NCBI RefSeq assembly: GCF_018492665.1 | Contig: NZ_JAFVME010000017.1 | Location: 62,001 to 126,000, forward strand | Source: Pedobacter sp. B4-66 | GTDB lineage: Bacteria > Bacteroidota > Bacteroidia > Sphingobacteriales > Sphingobacteriaceae | Direction: 5' to 3' | Length of the DNA: 64,000 bases | Part shown: piece by piece, positions 23,364-32,938 of the stretch | How positions within the stretch are numbered: the stretch's first letter is position 1 | Layout: each line of letters starts with the position of its first letter | Notes under the pieces: model-generated | What the model saw: the letters and a program-made list of their open reading frames with translations, nothing else | Database searches by the model: none | Told to the model about the DNA's origin: nothing | Translations under genes and position numbers: made by a program

Positions 23364-24680
23364 ATGTCATCAGTAGAGACAACTTACGTTCCTTACAAAG
23401 TTAAGGACATTTCACTGGCAGAATGGGGCCGCAAAGAAATTGAACTGGCAGAAGCAGAAATGCCGGGTTTAATGTCATTACGCGAAGAATTTGGTCCTTC
23501 TCAACCATTAAAAGGCGCACGCATTGCAGGTTGCCTTCACATGACCATCCAAACTGCAGTTTTAATTGAAACATTAGTTGCATTAGGTGCTGAAGTTACC
23601 TGGTCATCTTGTAATATATTTTCTACTCAGGATCACGCTGCTGCTGCTATTGCTGCTGCTGGTATTCAGGTATATGCCTGGAAAGGTTTAGATGAGGCTA
23701 GTTTCGACTGGTGCATCGAACAAACTTTACATTTCGGCCCTGAGCGTCAGCCATTAAACATGATCTTAGATGATGGTGGTGACTTAACCAATATGGTTTT
23801 CGATAAATTCCCTGAGCTTATCGCTAACATCAAAGGTTTATCTGAAGAAACTACTACCGGTGTTCACCGCTTATATGAACGCATGAAAAACGGAACATTG
23901 CATTTACCTGCAATCAACGTAAATGACTCAGTTACTAAATCTAAATTTGACAACAAATACGGTTGCCGCGAATCTTTAGTAGATGCAATTCGTCGCGCTA
24001 CTGATATCATGATGGCTGGTAAAGTAGCTGTTGTAGCTGGTTACGGTGATGTTGGTAAAGGTTCTGCAGAATCTTTAAGCTCACAAGGTGTACGTGTAAT
24101 CGTTTCTGAAATTGACCCAATCTGTGCATTACAAGCTGCAATGGAAGGTTATGAAGTTAAGAAATTTGCTACAGCAGTTAAAGAAGCTGATATTATTGTA
24201 ACGACTACAGGTAACTGTGACATCGTTCGTGCTGAACATTTCAAAAGCATGAAAGACAAAGCTATCGTTTGTAACATTGGTCACTTTGATAATGAAATCG
24301 ATGTTGCCTGGTTAAACAAAAACTATGGTGCTACTAAAGTAGAGATCAAACCTCAAGTAGATAAATATACTATTGATGGAAAAGACATCATCCTATTGGC
24401 TGAAGGTCGTTTAGTAAACTTAGGCTGTGCAACTGGTCACCCAAGCTTTGTAATGTCTAACTCATTCACTAACCAAACTTTGGCTCAATTAGAATTATGG
24501 ATCAATACTGATCAATATGAGAACAAAGTTTATGTACTTCCTAAGCATTTAGATGAAAAAGTAGCTCGTTTACACTTAGCTAAAATCGGTGTTGAACTTG
24601 ATGTTTTAGATGCTCATCAGGCAGAATACATTGGTGTTCCGGTCGAAGGTCCATTTAAACCTGATACTTACAGATACTAA
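23364..24680 (+). CDS. ahcY: Adenosylhomocysteinase (S-adenosylhomocysteine hydrolase)
   Basis: A 438-residue cytosolic enzyme that splits S-adenosylhomocysteine into adenosine and homocysteine, clearing methylation by-product. It shows SSCNIFSTQDHAAAA, the NAD site VVAGYGDVGKG, NIGHFDNEID and the conserved C-terminal KPDTYRY. The ATG at 23364 (MSSVETTYVPYKVKDI) is chosen; an upstream in-frame ATG at 23301 would add 21 residues of low-complexity leader. Codon use is strongly biased, as in highly expressed genes. Single gene with its own promoter and terminator; no SAH riboswitch pattern is evident in the leader. Confidence 0.98.
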   Translation: MSSVETTYVPYKVKDISLAEWGRKEIELAEAEMPGLMSLREEFGPSQPLKGARIAGCLHMTIQTAVLIETLVALGAEVTWSSCNIFSTQDHAAAAIAAAGIQVYAWKGLDEASFDWCIEQTLHFGPERQPLNMILDDGGDLTNMVFDKFPELIANIKGLSEETTTGVHRLYERMKNGTLHLPAINVNDSVTKSKFDNKYGCRESLVDAIRRATDIMMAGKVAVVAGYGDVGKGSAESLSSQGVRVIVSEIDPICALQAAMEGYEVKKFATAVKEADIIVTTTGNCDIVRAEHFKSMKDKAIVCNIGHFDNEIDVAWLNKNYGATKVEIKPQVDKYTIDGKDIILLAEGRLVNLGCATGHPSFVMSNSFTNQTLAQLELWINTDQYENKVYVLPKHLDEKVARLHLAKIGVELDVLDAHQAEYIGVPVEGPFKPDTYRY

Positions 24681-24704
24681 TATTTAGATTCTTATCTTTA
24701 TACA

Positions 24705-24734
24705 AAAGGGATTGCGCTTGCAATCCCTTTTTCG
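24705..24734 (+). terminator. Rho-independent terminator of ahcY
   Basis: An 11-base perfect stem, AAAGGGATTGC/GCAATCCCTTT with loop GCTT, followed by TTCGTTTT, 25 bases after the ahcY stop. Confidence 0.92.
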
Positions 24735-24800
24735 TTTTAACACTCTAGTAAAACAAAGGATGTAGTTCGGATTTCAAAAGCCTCATAAGAGCCTTGTAAA

Positions 24801-24857
24801 AGACTATAGTCAAACCAGAGTCAGAGGAGAGTCTGACTTGAGTCTGAGTTGAGTCTA
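24801..24857. repeat. 57-base interspersed element, copy 1
   Basis: A box AGAC-x-ATAGTC-x-AAC followed by units of 11 bases based on GAGTCTGA-x-x-x (GAGTCTGACTT, GAGTCTGAGTT, GAGTCTA). It lies in the convergent gap between ahcY and the MscS gene. A second copy of the same length and layout is at 55897-55953. Confidence 0.75.
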
Positions 24858-24871
24858 AGAAATCATAAACC

Positions 24872-26440
24872 TCATAACTTCTCAGGAAGGGTACTCGCAT
24901 TCCCATCTCTTATTGCTTGGTAATGAGGCGACATAATCTCTACTCCTGCTTCATCAAACGCTTCATGAATATTTTTATGCATTTCTGAATAGATAATAGC
25001 CATAATACTTGGATCACTGATGTAGGCATTTAGCTGATAAGATACATACCAATCATCCAAACTTGTTTGCAGCACAAAAGGTGTTCTATCTTTAATTACA
25101 CCTTCAGTTGCCAGCGCTGCGTTAATTAGCAGCTCCTGAATTTTTGTCCATGGGATATCATAACCTAAAGTAAGCGTACTATGGATAATCAATCCTTCAT
25201 TATTAGACATACTGGTATAATTAACCGTATTTCCGTTTAAAATAGCACTATTAGGAATTGTGATGATCTCGTTTTTGATTGTTTTAACACGGGTAACCAG
25301 CAACGACTTCTCTAAAACCGCCCCGGTAGTATCGCCAATTTTCACCACATCGCCAATTCTAAAAGGTCGCATATAAGTAATTACCATACCTGCCACGCCA
25401 TTACTAATTGCTGATGATGATCCAAAAGATATGAGAATGCCCAGAAACACAGATACGCCTTTAAAAATAGCCAGATCGGAACCGGGAATATATGGCCAGA
25501 TCATTACCAGCATAAAAGCATTCAATAAAATCTTAACAATATTAAAAGTAGGCTTTGCCCAATCCGGATAGAACCCATTAATCTTTAACCTTTCATTTTC
25601 AACTTCTTGAGCTAAAAATCTGATCGCTTTTTTAACATAATGGAATACCCCAACTATTACCGCAATTGCAATTAGATTCGGGAAAAAATCAATTATGGAG
25701 CTAAATATATTCTTTAATGGATTTAACGCGAAGCTAATTAAACTGTCACTCCAGGGTTTTGTCCATGGGAAGAGGCGAAAAATAAAAGGAAGTGTGAGGT
25801 AGATCAGCAAAAGGATTACTACTATTTTAATCAGGTTCAGAAACTTACTGATTATGATCAGCTCCCTTTTTCTGTCTATGAGCTCATAGTCCTTGATCTT
25901 GAGGTGGCCAATCCTTTTATGCAATTTAAAACTCAGCCAACTATTGAATCTATTCGAATATTTATTGAGGAAATATATACATATCCCTAACACAATAATG
26001 ATGAGCAAACCCAAACCTGCCCGCTTTAAAAGTTCTGTTACATTGGTCTCTTTCCGATAGTTATTGATGTTGTTAATAATAATTTCCTGATAAGCTTTGG
26101 CCATAACCTCCTTATCCATCTTTACAGAATCTGCATCAGCTTTAGAAATGCTCATTAAAACATCGCCTTTATATACAATCCCAATAAGGGTAGAATCATT
26201 AACTGTGATTAAAGAATCAGGCACAAAAAGAAGGTCCTCAGATAAGGCTTCCACTCTCGACGAAGTCCGTTCTGCCCTTTCCGACGCAGACAGCGAACCC
26301 AACTTATTTTTAATATGAAACAGTGTATCCGTATGTGCAACTACAGGATAGCCTTTAAAAACAACAGAATCCTTTTGTGCATAAACAGCATGCTGAACAC
26401 AAAAAAGAGCAATAAATGAGATCAATAATTTTAAAGACAT
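24872..26440 (-). CDS. MscS family mechanosensitive channel with signal peptide
   Basis: A 522-residue inner-membrane protein from the ATG at 26440, which puts a clean signal peptide (to Ala-Val-Tyr-Ala-Gln) at the N-terminus; an upstream start at 26467 is less likely. A periplasmic region of about 120 residues precedes five membrane segments and the MscS pore helix and beta domain (ISFGSSSAISNGVAGMVITY, then RPFRIGDVVKIGD). It would release solutes on osmotic downshift. Divergent from pdxJ across 115 bases; convergent with ahcY. Confidence 0.9.
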   Translation of the reverse strand: MSLKLLISFIALFCVQHAVYAQKDSVVFKGYPVVAHTDTLFHIKNKLGSLSASERAERTSSRVEALSEDLLFVPDSLITVNDSTLIGIVYKGDVLMSISKADADSVKMDKEVMAKAYQEIIINNINNYRKETNVTELLKRAGLGLLIIIVLGICIYFLNKYSNRFNSWLSFKLHKRIGHLKIKDYELIDRKRELIIISKFLNLIKIVVILLLIYLTLPFIFRLFPWTKPWSDSLISFALNPLKNIFSSIIDFFPNLIAIAVIVGVFHYVKKAIRFLAQEVENERLKINGFYPDWAKPTFNIVKILLNAFMLVMIWPYIPGSDLAIFKGVSVFLGILISFGSSSAISNGVAGMVITYMRPFRIGDVVKIGDTTGAVLEKSLLVTRVKTIKNEIITIPNSAILNGNTVNYTSMSNNEGLIIHSTLTLGYDIPWTKIQELLINAALATEGVIKDRTPFVLQTSLDDWYVSYQLNAYISDPSIMAIIYSEMHKNIHEAFDEAGVEIMSPHYQAIRDGNASTLPEKL

Positions 26441-26555
26441 ATATCGAATGATTATAACTAACAGCAAAATACAGAAATTAATTTTCTGTTTATCACGCTT
26501 CTATTTTTTTACCTTTACTTGCATATTTACATTTTGGGCTAACACTATTCAATTT

Positions 26556-27275
26556 ATGACAAAACTTTCAGTAAACATCAACAAAATAGCAACGCTTCGT
26601 AATAGTCGTGGAGGAAACAATCCGGACCTTGTTAAAGTAGCTTTGGATTGTGAGCGCTTTGGATCTGAAGGAATAACCGTACACCCAAGGCCCGATGAAA
26701 GACACATCAGATATCAGGATGTTTATGATTTGAAAGCAACAATAGCTACAGAATTTAATATTGAGGGTAACTGCAGAGAGCAAAAATTTGTTGATCTTGT
26801 TTTAGCAAATAAACCAGCGCAGGTAACTTTGGTGCCAGATGCGGAAGGCCAAATCACCTCGAACCATGGGTGGGATACCATTAAACATAAAGACTATCTG
26901 AAAGAAATGGTTTCCTTATTCAAATCTGAAGGAATTCGTGTTTCTATCTTTGTAGATCCGGTAGTTGAAATGGTAGAAGCTGCTGCTGAAAGTGGAACAG
27001 ACAGAATTGAACTGTACACTGAAGCTTATGCTCATAATTATTACGACAACAGGGAAAAAGCCATTTTACCTTATGTTGCCGCAGCCCATAAAGCCAATGA
27101 AATAGGATTAGGCATTAATGCAGGTCACGATCTGGATTTACATAACTTAAAATACTTTGCAGAAAGCATTCCGGGATTACTGGAAGTTAGTATTGGCCAT
27201 GCATTAATTAGTGATGCACTTTATTTGGGCCTCGAAAACACAATACAACTATATTTAAAGCAATTGAAACATTAA
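26556..27275 (+). CDS. pdxJ: Pyridoxine 5'-phosphate synthase
   Basis: A 239-residue TIM-barrel enzyme that condenses 1-deoxyxylulose 5-phosphate with 3-amino-2-oxopropyl phosphate in vitamin B6 synthesis. It has KLSVNINKIATLRNSRGG at the start, EGITVHPRPDERHI, the EGQITSNHGWD loop, and the glycine-rich GLGINAGHDLDLHN. The ATG at 26556 is chosen because family members begin there; the frame is open further up to 26448 with a hydrophobic, unsupported extension. Sixteen bases separate it from the lipoprotein gene downstream. Confidence 0.97.
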   Translation: MTKLSVNINKIATLRNSRGGNNPDLVKVALDCERFGSEGITVHPRPDERHIRYQDVYDLKATIATEFNIEGNCREQKFVDLVLANKPAQVTLVPDAEGQITSNHGWDTIKHKDYLKEMVSLFKSEGIRVSIFVDPVVEMVEAAAESGTDRIELYTEAYAHNYYDNREKAILPYVAAAHKANEIGLGINAGHDLDLHNLKYFAESIPGLLEVSIGHALISDALYLGLENTIQLYLKQLKH

Positions 27276-27291
27276 ACTATATGCTTCTCCT

Positions 27292-27861
27292 ATGAAAAAA
27301 TTCACGTTATTGGCTTTCGCAGCAACATTTGCATTCTTTATTTCATCGTGCAAAAGTGGCGACAATTTAGATGAAGGTACTGCTGAAGATGTAATCTCCA
27401 CACACCTCAAGGCAAATCCTGAATATGAACAGACTAAAATAGATATAGGAGAAATTAAGTTTAGAAGTAAAAACGACCAATTAGAACTTCAAAAGTACAA
27501 GGCGCTGGAAGAAAAGGGACTTGTTGAGATGAAACTTCAAAACCAGAAAAAGAAGTTTTTATCAAAAGACAGCGTTTACTTTTATTTAATCACTTTGACA
27601 GACAAATCGAAACCTTACGTTCTTAAACATGATGCACATAGCGCCGATGTTAGAGCCGTTAATTATGTACTTGATGACGAGAAACCAATTACCCTTATAA
27701 AAGGAGATTCGAAAATAGCTCGTGTTACGGTTTCTCTTAAGAAAGACATGACTGATTTCTCCATATTTTATAAGGATAAAAACGTCGGCAGTAACTTCAT
27801 TACCAAAACTTATAAGTTGAAGTTTAAAAAAGACATTGGCTGGATATTCGCGGGTGGTTAA
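27292..27861 (+). CDS. Hypothetical lipoprotein
   Basis: A 189-residue protein with a lipoprotein signal ending at Cys20 (FISSC). The mature part is rich in Lys and Asp, with a helix followed by alternating strands, and I recognise no family. It lies 16 bases after pdxJ on the same strand, so it is probably co-transcribed, yet no link to B6 is visible. The gcvP -7 element is just behind its stop. Confidence 0.7.
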   Translation: MKKFTLLAFAATFAFFISSCKSGDNLDEGTAEDVISTHLKANPEYEQTKIDIGEIKFRSKNDQLELQKYKALEEKGLVEMKLQNQKKKFLSKDSVYFYLITLTDKSKPYVLKHDAHSADVRAVNYVLDDEKPITLIKGDSKIARVTVSLKKDMTDFSIFYKDKNVGSNFITKTYKLKFKKDIGWIFAGG

Positions 27862-27877
27862 AAGGCTATTTTTTTAT

Positions 27878-27885
27878 TACCTTTG
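27878..27885 (+). promoter_or_regulatory. -7 element before gcvP
   Basis: TACCTTTG matches TANNTTTG exactly, 25 bases before the gcvP ATG at 27910. A TTG at standard spacing is not visible because that stretch overlaps the 3' end of the lipoprotein gene. Confidence 0.5.
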
Positions 27886-27909
27886 CGCAACTTTTTATTC
27901 AAAGAATAC

Positions 27910-30789
27910 ATGAGCTTAAACATTCATTACCAAGAAGACTTTAAAGATCGCCACATTGCGCCTAATACAGATGATACAAACGCAATGCTAACTACGCTTG
28001 GCGTAGGTTCTGTTGACGAATTAATCGAACAAACTGTTCCCCAAAAGATCAGGTTGAAGCAACCATTAAATTTGCCAAAAGCAAAATCTGAAACAGATTA
28101 CCTAAGCAGCTTAAGACAAACTGCTTCTTTAAACAAAGTTTTCAAATCATATATCGGTCAGGGATATTATGACACCTTAACACCCGGTGTAATTTTACGT
28201 AACGTAATGGAAAACCCGGGATGGTATACTCAATACACTCCTTATCAGGCTGAAATTGCTCAAGGTCGTTTACAGGCTTTGTTGAATTTCCAGACAATGG
28301 TTATTGACCTTACAGGTATGGAAATAGCAAATGCATCACTTCTTGATGAAGGTACTGCTGCTGCTGAAGCTATGTTTATGCAATATAGCTTACGTAAAAA
28401 CTCACAAGCTACTAAATTCTTTGTTTCGGGATTGTTGTTTCCTCAAACAATTGACATCTTAAAAACCCGCGCTAACCCTTTTGGAATTGAACTGGTAATT
28501 GGGGATCATGAATCGTTTGAGCTAAATGAAGAGTTCTTTGGTGCTATCATTCAATATCCTGCCGGAAACGGTGAGGTATTTGACTATACGGGCTTCGCTC
28601 AAAAAGCGCATGAAAAGAATGTTAAAGTTACTGTTGTTGCTGACCTACTTAGCTTAACCTTATTAACTCCTCCGGGAGAGTGGGGTGCTGATGTTGTGGT
28701 TGGTACAACACAACGTTTTGGTGTACCAATGGGTTTCGGTGGACCTCATGCGGCATTCTTTGCAACTAAAGAAGAATACAAACGTTCTATTCCAGGTCGT
28801 ATTATCGGTGTAACAATCGACAGCAATAATAACTATGCTTTGCGCATGGCGCTGCAAACAAGAGAGCAGCATATCCGCAGAGATAAAGCTACTTCTAACA
28901 TTTGTACTGCACAGGCTTTATTGGCTATTATGGCTGGCTTTTACGCGGTATATCATGGTCCTAAAGGATTAAAACTTATTGCAGAACGCACACATGGTTT
29001 GGCTATCACTTTAGCGAAATCATTAGAAAAAATAGGCTACAAGCAACTAAACAAAGCTTACTTTGACACCATCCAGTTAGACCTTGGTAACCTTGTTGAT
29101 TCTATTCACAGAGAATGTATCGACAATGAAATCAACCTTAACTATAAAAGTAGCGTAGTTACCATCGCATTAGATGAAACTACATCGTTTGAAGACATTG
29201 CACTTTTAACTAAAATATTCTCAAAAGTAAAAGCAATTGCTGCTGATGCTGTTGAGCTAGCTGATGATAAAAACGTTGAAACTGTAATTCCTGCAAACTT
29301 ACAACGTACTTCGGCATATTTAACGCATCCGGTATTTAACGCACACCATTCTGAACATGAAATGTTGCGCTACATCAAATCATTAGAGACTAAAGATCTT
29401 TCTCTTTGCCACTCCATGATCGCCTTAGGTTCATGCACAATGAAACTAAATGCAACAACTGAGATGATTCCTGTTACTTGGCCAGAATTTGGCAAAGTAC
29501 ATCCATTTGCTCCTGCTGATCAGGTAGCTGGTTACTATACTGTATTTAACGAGCTTGATAAATGGTTAAGTGAAATTACCGGTTTTGCTGCAATGAGCTT
29601 ACAACCAAATGCTGGTGCTCAAGGTGAATATGCGGGCTTAATGGTCATCAGAGCTTACCACCAGGATCGTGGTGATAACCACCGTAACATTGCTTTGATC
29701 CCTTCTTCTGCGCACGGGACCAACCCTGCTTCTGCAGCTATGGCAGGAATGAAAATTGTGGTTGTAAAATCATTAGAAAACGGAAACATTGATGTTGAAG
29801 ATTTAAGAGCTAAAGCAATAGAACATGCTACTAATCTTTCTTGCTTAATGGTAACTTACCCATCTACACATGGTGTGTTTGAAGAAAGTATTGTGGACAT
29901 CTGTAACATCATTCATGAAAATGGTGGTCAGGTTTATATGGACGGGGCTAACATGAACGCTCAGGTTGGTTTAACCAGTCCTGCAAATATTGGCGCTGAT
30001 GTTTGTCACCTTAATTTACATAAAACATTCTGTATCCCTCACGGCGGTGGTGGGCCTGGTATGGGTCCAATTGGTGTTGCAAAACACCTTGTTCCTTACT
30101 TACCGGGACATGCTGTGGTAGACATCAATAATGAGAAATCTATTCATGCAGTTTCTTCGGCACCTTGGGGTTCAGCTTCAATTTTAATCATATCTCATGC
30201 TTATATAGCAATGATGGGTGGTGAAGGATTGACTAACGCTACTAAATATGCAATACTCAATGCCAACTACATGAAAGCTCGCTTAGAGCAACATTTCCCT
30301 GTATTGTATTCAGGTGCTAATGGTCGTTGTGCACACGAAATGATTTTAGATTGCAGAGGCTTTAAAAACTTCGGCATTGAGGTTGTTGATATTGCAAAAC
30401 GTTTAATGGATTATGGCTTCCACGCTCCTACAGTATCTTTCCCTGTTGCCGGAACATTAATGGTTGAGCCAACTGAAAGTGAGCCTAAACATGAATTGGA
30501 TCGTTTCTGCGATGCTTTAATCTCCATCAGAAAAGAAATCACTGCAGTTGAAGCTGGCGAACTGGATAAAACTGATAACCCATTAAAAAATGCACCGCAT
30601 ACTGCAGCAGTGGTAACTGGTAATGAATGGAATCATGGCTATAGCAGACAAACTGCTGCTTTCCCATTACCTTATGTGGCTGCTTACAAATTCTGGCCAT
30701 CAGTTGGAAGAGTAAATGATTCATTTGGTGACAGATCTTTAGTTTGTGCTTGTCCGCCGATTGAAAGCTATGCGGAAGATCTAGCTTAA
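27910..30789 (+). CDS. gcvP: Glycine dehydrogenase (decarboxylating), P-protein of the glycine cleavage system
   Basis: A 959-residue single-chain P-protein, formed by two homologous PLP-enzyme halves. It decarboxylates glycine and passes the aminomethyl group to GcvH. The PLP lysine is in LNLHKTFCIPHGGGGPGMGP (near residue 705), and the N-terminal RHIAPN matches family starts. I choose the ATG at 27910 (MSLNIHYQEDF); the open frame extends nine residues upstream to 27883 but this would overlap the -7 element. Codon use is biased toward strong expression. gcvT and gcvH are not nearby. Confidence 0.97.
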   Translation: MSLNIHYQEDFKDRHIAPNTDDTNAMLTTLGVGSVDELIEQTVPQKIRLKQPLNLPKAKSETDYLSSLRQTASLNKVFKSYIGQGYYDTLTPGVILRNVMENPGWYTQYTPYQAEIAQGRLQALLNFQTMVIDLTGMEIANASLLDEGTAAAEAMFMQYSLRKNSQATKFFVSGLLFPQTIDILKTRANPFGIELVIGDHESFELNEEFFGAIIQYPAGNGEVFDYTGFAQKAHEKNVKVTVVADLLSLTLLTPPGEWGADVVVGTTQRFGVPMGFGGPHAAFFATKEEYKRSIPGRIIGVTIDSNNNYALRMALQTREQHIRRDKATSNICTAQALLAIMAGFYAVYHGPKGLKLIAERTHGLAITLAKSLEKIGYKQLNKAYFDTIQLDLGNLVDSIHRECIDNEINLNYKSSVVTIALDETTSFEDIALLTKIFSKVKAIAADAVELADDKNVETVIPANLQRTSAYLTHPVFNAHHSEHEMLRYIKSLETKDLSLCHSMIALGSCTMKLNATTEMIPVTWPEFGKVHPFAPADQVAGYYTVFNELDKWLSEITGFAAMSLQPNAGAQGEYAGLMVIRAYHQDRGDNHRNIALIPSSAHGTNPASAAMAGMKIVVVKSLENGNIDVEDLRAKAIEHATNLSCLMVTYPSTHGVFEESIVDICNIIHENGGQVYMDGANMNAQVGLTSPANIGADVCHLNLHKTFCIPHGGGGPGMGPIGVAKHLVPYLPGHAVVDINNEKSIHAVSSAPWGSASILIISHAYIAMMGGEGLTNATKYAILNANYMKARLEQHFPVLYSGANGRCAHEMILDCRGFKNFGIEVVDIAKRLMDYGFHAPTVSFPVAGTLMVEPTESEPKHELDRFCDALISIRKEITAVEAGELDKTDNPLKNAPHTAAVVTGNEWNHGYSRQTAAFPLPYVAAYKFWPSVGRVNDSFGDRSLVCACPPIESYAEDLA

Positions 30790-30825
30790 AAAAAAACTTA
30801 CCATAGGTCAATTCAAGTAGTTAAA

Positions 30826-30863
30826 CCTTTTGATACATTTGTTTTATAAAATGTATCAAAAGG
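30826..30863. terminator. Long hairpin after gcvP
   Basis: CCTTTTGATACATTT pairs with AAATGTATCAAAAGG over 15 bases around an 8-base loop. It starts 37 bases after the stop. There is no long T-run, so it may also be an RNA-stabilising element or operator. Confidence 0.7.
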
Positions 30864-30880
30864 CTAAGATAGATCTTAGC
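30863..30880. repeat. Second hairpin directly after the gcvP hairpin
   Basis: GCTAAGA-TAGA-TCTTAGC, a perfect 7-base stem, begins at the base where the first hairpin ends and lies 24 bases before the yceI start. Confidence 0.5.
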
Positions 30881-30903
30881 ATTAAAAATTAAACTATAAG
30901 ACA

Positions 30904-31497
30904 ATGAAATTAAAAATCACTTCCCTGGCATTACTACTAATAGTATTTGTCTCTTCGGCATTTATTGCGCCCGCATTTAAACCTACCTCCTATAAAGTTG
31001 ATACTGAAAAATCATCATTAACATGGGTAGGTAAAAAACTAACTGGCAGTCATAATGGAACTATTGATCTTCAGTCAGGAAGTTTAGTTTTCAATGACAA
31101 AAAACTTGCAGGTGGTAACTTCATTATCAACATGGCAACAATTAAGGACGCTGATAAAAGTGAGAAGTTAGAAGGGCACTTAAAAGCTGATGACTTTTTC
31201 GGAGTTGATAAATTTGCTACCTCTGCTTTTGTGATTAAAAAAATTGCTAATACCGGAGCAAATACTGCAAATGTAACAGGAGACCTTACTATTAAAGGCA
31301 TTACAAACTCTATTACTTTTCCTGCAACTATCGCTTGGAATGCTGATGGAACAGTAACAGCCACCGCTGAGAAAGTTCTTGTTGACAGAACTAAATTTGG
31401 AATTAAGTTCAGATCAAAGGGTGTATTCCCTGACGTTGGCGACAAAATGATCTATGATGATTTTGAACTAGCCATCAAATTGGTAGCTAAAAAATAA
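30904..31497 (+). CDS. YceI family periplasmic protein
   Basis: A 197-residue protein with a signal peptide (SSAFIAPAF) and a lipocalin-like YceI domain: KVDTEKSSLTWVGKKLTGSH at the start, GHLKADDFFGVDKFATSAF in the middle, and a C-terminal KFGIKFRSKG strand. YceI proteins bind polyisoprenoids or fatty amides in the periplasm. Single gene, preceded by two hairpins and closed by a strong terminator. Confidence 0.93.
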   Translation: MKLKITSLALLLIVFVSSAFIAPAFKPTSYKVDTEKSSLTWVGKKLTGSHNGTIDLQSGSLVFNDKKLAGGNFIINMATIKDADKSEKLEGHLKADDFFGVDKFATSAFVIKKIANTGANTANVTGDLTIKGITNSITFPATIAWNADGTVTATAEKVLVDRTKFGIKFRSKGVFPDVGDKMIYDDFELAIKLVAKK

Positions 31498-31506
31498 TAT
31501 ATATAT

Positions 31507-31542
31507 AAAAAAAGCCATTATTCATTTAATGGCTTTTTTTTT
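31507..31542 (+). terminator. Rho-independent terminator of yceI
   Basis: AAAAAAAGCCATTA pairs with TAATGGCTTTTTTT around a 6-base loop and continues into further T's. Confidence 0.93.
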
Positions 31543-31622
31543 GCATTCATATTTATATCTGTTGAAACATCTAAATATGTTTTACTTTTAGGATAAACAT
31601 TTTCTCTTTTGCACTAAATTTT

Positions 31623-32027
31623 ATGACAAACTCTAAAATCAATATGCTTGTTATTGATGATGATGACATCAATATATTTATCATAAAAAAAGTGATAGAG
31701 AAAACGGGATACGAAGTAGATATGATTTCGAAGAGCAACGGGCAATTAGCTGTAGATTATTTGTCCAGTATAACCCACAATGTGGATATTTTTCCACACG
31801 TCATTCTGGTAGACATTAACATGCCTGTGCTAAATGGCTGGGAGTTTCTGGAAGCCTATGAAAAACTAAATATACTGAAGCCTGATATTTATCTCTATAT
31901 GCTTTCCTCTTCTGTTTACGAGTATGACATTGAAAAGGCTAAGACTTTCAAATCTGTTAATGGATTTATTTCTAAACCATTAACCGTCGAAAGGCTTAAA
32001 GAACTCTTACAGTTAGTTACTCCTTAG
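31623..32027 (+). CDS. Single-domain response regulator (receiver only)
   Basis: A 134-residue CheY-like protein. The acidic pocket is in VIDDDDI (residues 11-16), the phospho-acceptor is D64 in HVILVDINMPVLNGWEF, and the conserved Lys is in FISKPL near residue 117. It has no output domain and no adjacent histidine kinase, so it acts in a phosphorelay or by protein contact. The 3' end overlaps the convergent MBL gene by four bases. Confidence 0.92.
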   Translation: MTNSKINMLVIDDDDINIFIIKKVIEKTGYEVDMISKSNGQLAVDYLSSITHNVDIFPHVILVDINMPVLNGWEFLEAYEKLNILKPDIYLYMLSSSVYEYDIEKAKTFKSVNGFISKPLTVERLKELLQLVTP

Positions 32028-32791
32028 CTTATTTTAAACTGTCCTTCCGTATACGTGATGTGGCCTGTAGCCTTACTCTTTGCATGATAAAATAAACAGT
32101 TCCAATTCTCTTCAGCGGCTTTCTTTCCAAATTCCTCTCTTAGCTCCATTGCCTTTCTTCCATCAAAGTCATACTTGGCAATAAATCTTCTTAGCAGTTC
32201 CTCCGGCTCTGGTAAAACATCACCTCCAAAAAACACCTTATCTACACCATCACTCAACAAAAACACCTGATGAAATGGGCAGTGTGCCCCTGTTAGTTCA
32301 TAACTGATCTCATCAGTTAGCTGCCCTGAGTTTTCAACAAATTTTAGCTGAGCATTGCGTTGTAAGAATTCAAATATTTCAGTCTTATAAGAGGATGAAG
32401 TATTTGTAAAAGCACTTTCCCATTCTCCATGCTGAATAACGTAAGTTGCATGTGGAAAACTCAACTCCACAGTACCGTCTTTCTTATTATGGATCATACC
32501 CCCAGAATGATCAAAATGCAAATGAGACATCAAAACCATATCTACATCATCGGGATCAAAGCCAGCTTTTCTAATATTATTATGTAAAATCAGCTGACCA
32601 TCTTCATCACTGTATCCTAAACCTGTATCAAACAAAACAAGGCTATCTTTTAACTTAACCAAAAATGGCTGTACATGAATAAAAAGAGAGGCGGGACGAT
32701 CTTTAGGATTATCCTTTTCCGCATTAAAAGGTATAAATTTTTTGGTCGCGTCTACAGAATAAGATCCTTCGTATAAAGTGAAAACTTGCAA
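32024..32791 (-). CDS. MBL-fold metallo-hydrolase
   Basis: A 255-residue cytosolic hydrolase with the metal motif HLHFDHSGG (His-x-His-x-Asp-His), a further His in GAHCPFHQV and the Asp in FFGGDVLPEP. This layout is that of lactonase-like MBL proteins, but its substrate is unknown. Divergent from recJ across 147 bases; converges with the response regulator. Confidence 0.88.
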   Translation of the reverse strand: MQVFTLYEGSYSVDATKKFIPFNAEKDNPKDRPASLFIHVQPFLVKLKDSLVLFDTGLGYSDEDGQLILHNNIRKAGFDPDDVDMVLMSHLHFDHSGGMIHNKKDGTVELSFPHATYVIQHGEWESAFTNTSSSYKTEIFEFLQRNAQLKFVENSGQLTDEISYELTGAHCPFHQVFLLSDGVDKVFFGGDVLPEPEELLRRFIAKYDFDGRKAMELREEFGKKAAEENWNCLFYHAKSKATGHITYTEGQFKIS

Positions 32792-32938
32792 TGGCGTAGT
32801 TATTAGTAAGAAAATTAAATGATATATTTACCACAATATCATTGCAAAGATAGGGAACCTCAATGAAGTTAACACTCTGGCAATAAAATAAACAGAAGTT
32901 CAGGCAAGCTTTGTAGAGAAAAAGAAGACAGGTATTAG

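Noticed and set aside
24801..24857. CRISPR repeat reading of the GAGTCTGA units
   Set aside because: Units are 11 bases long with 3-base linkers; there are no spacers of 30 or more bases and no cas genes.
26448..26555. 36-residue N-terminal extension of pdxJ
   Set aside because: PdxJ is a soluble enzyme that begins with KLSVNINKIA; the extension is hydrophobic and lies in the divergent promoter gap.
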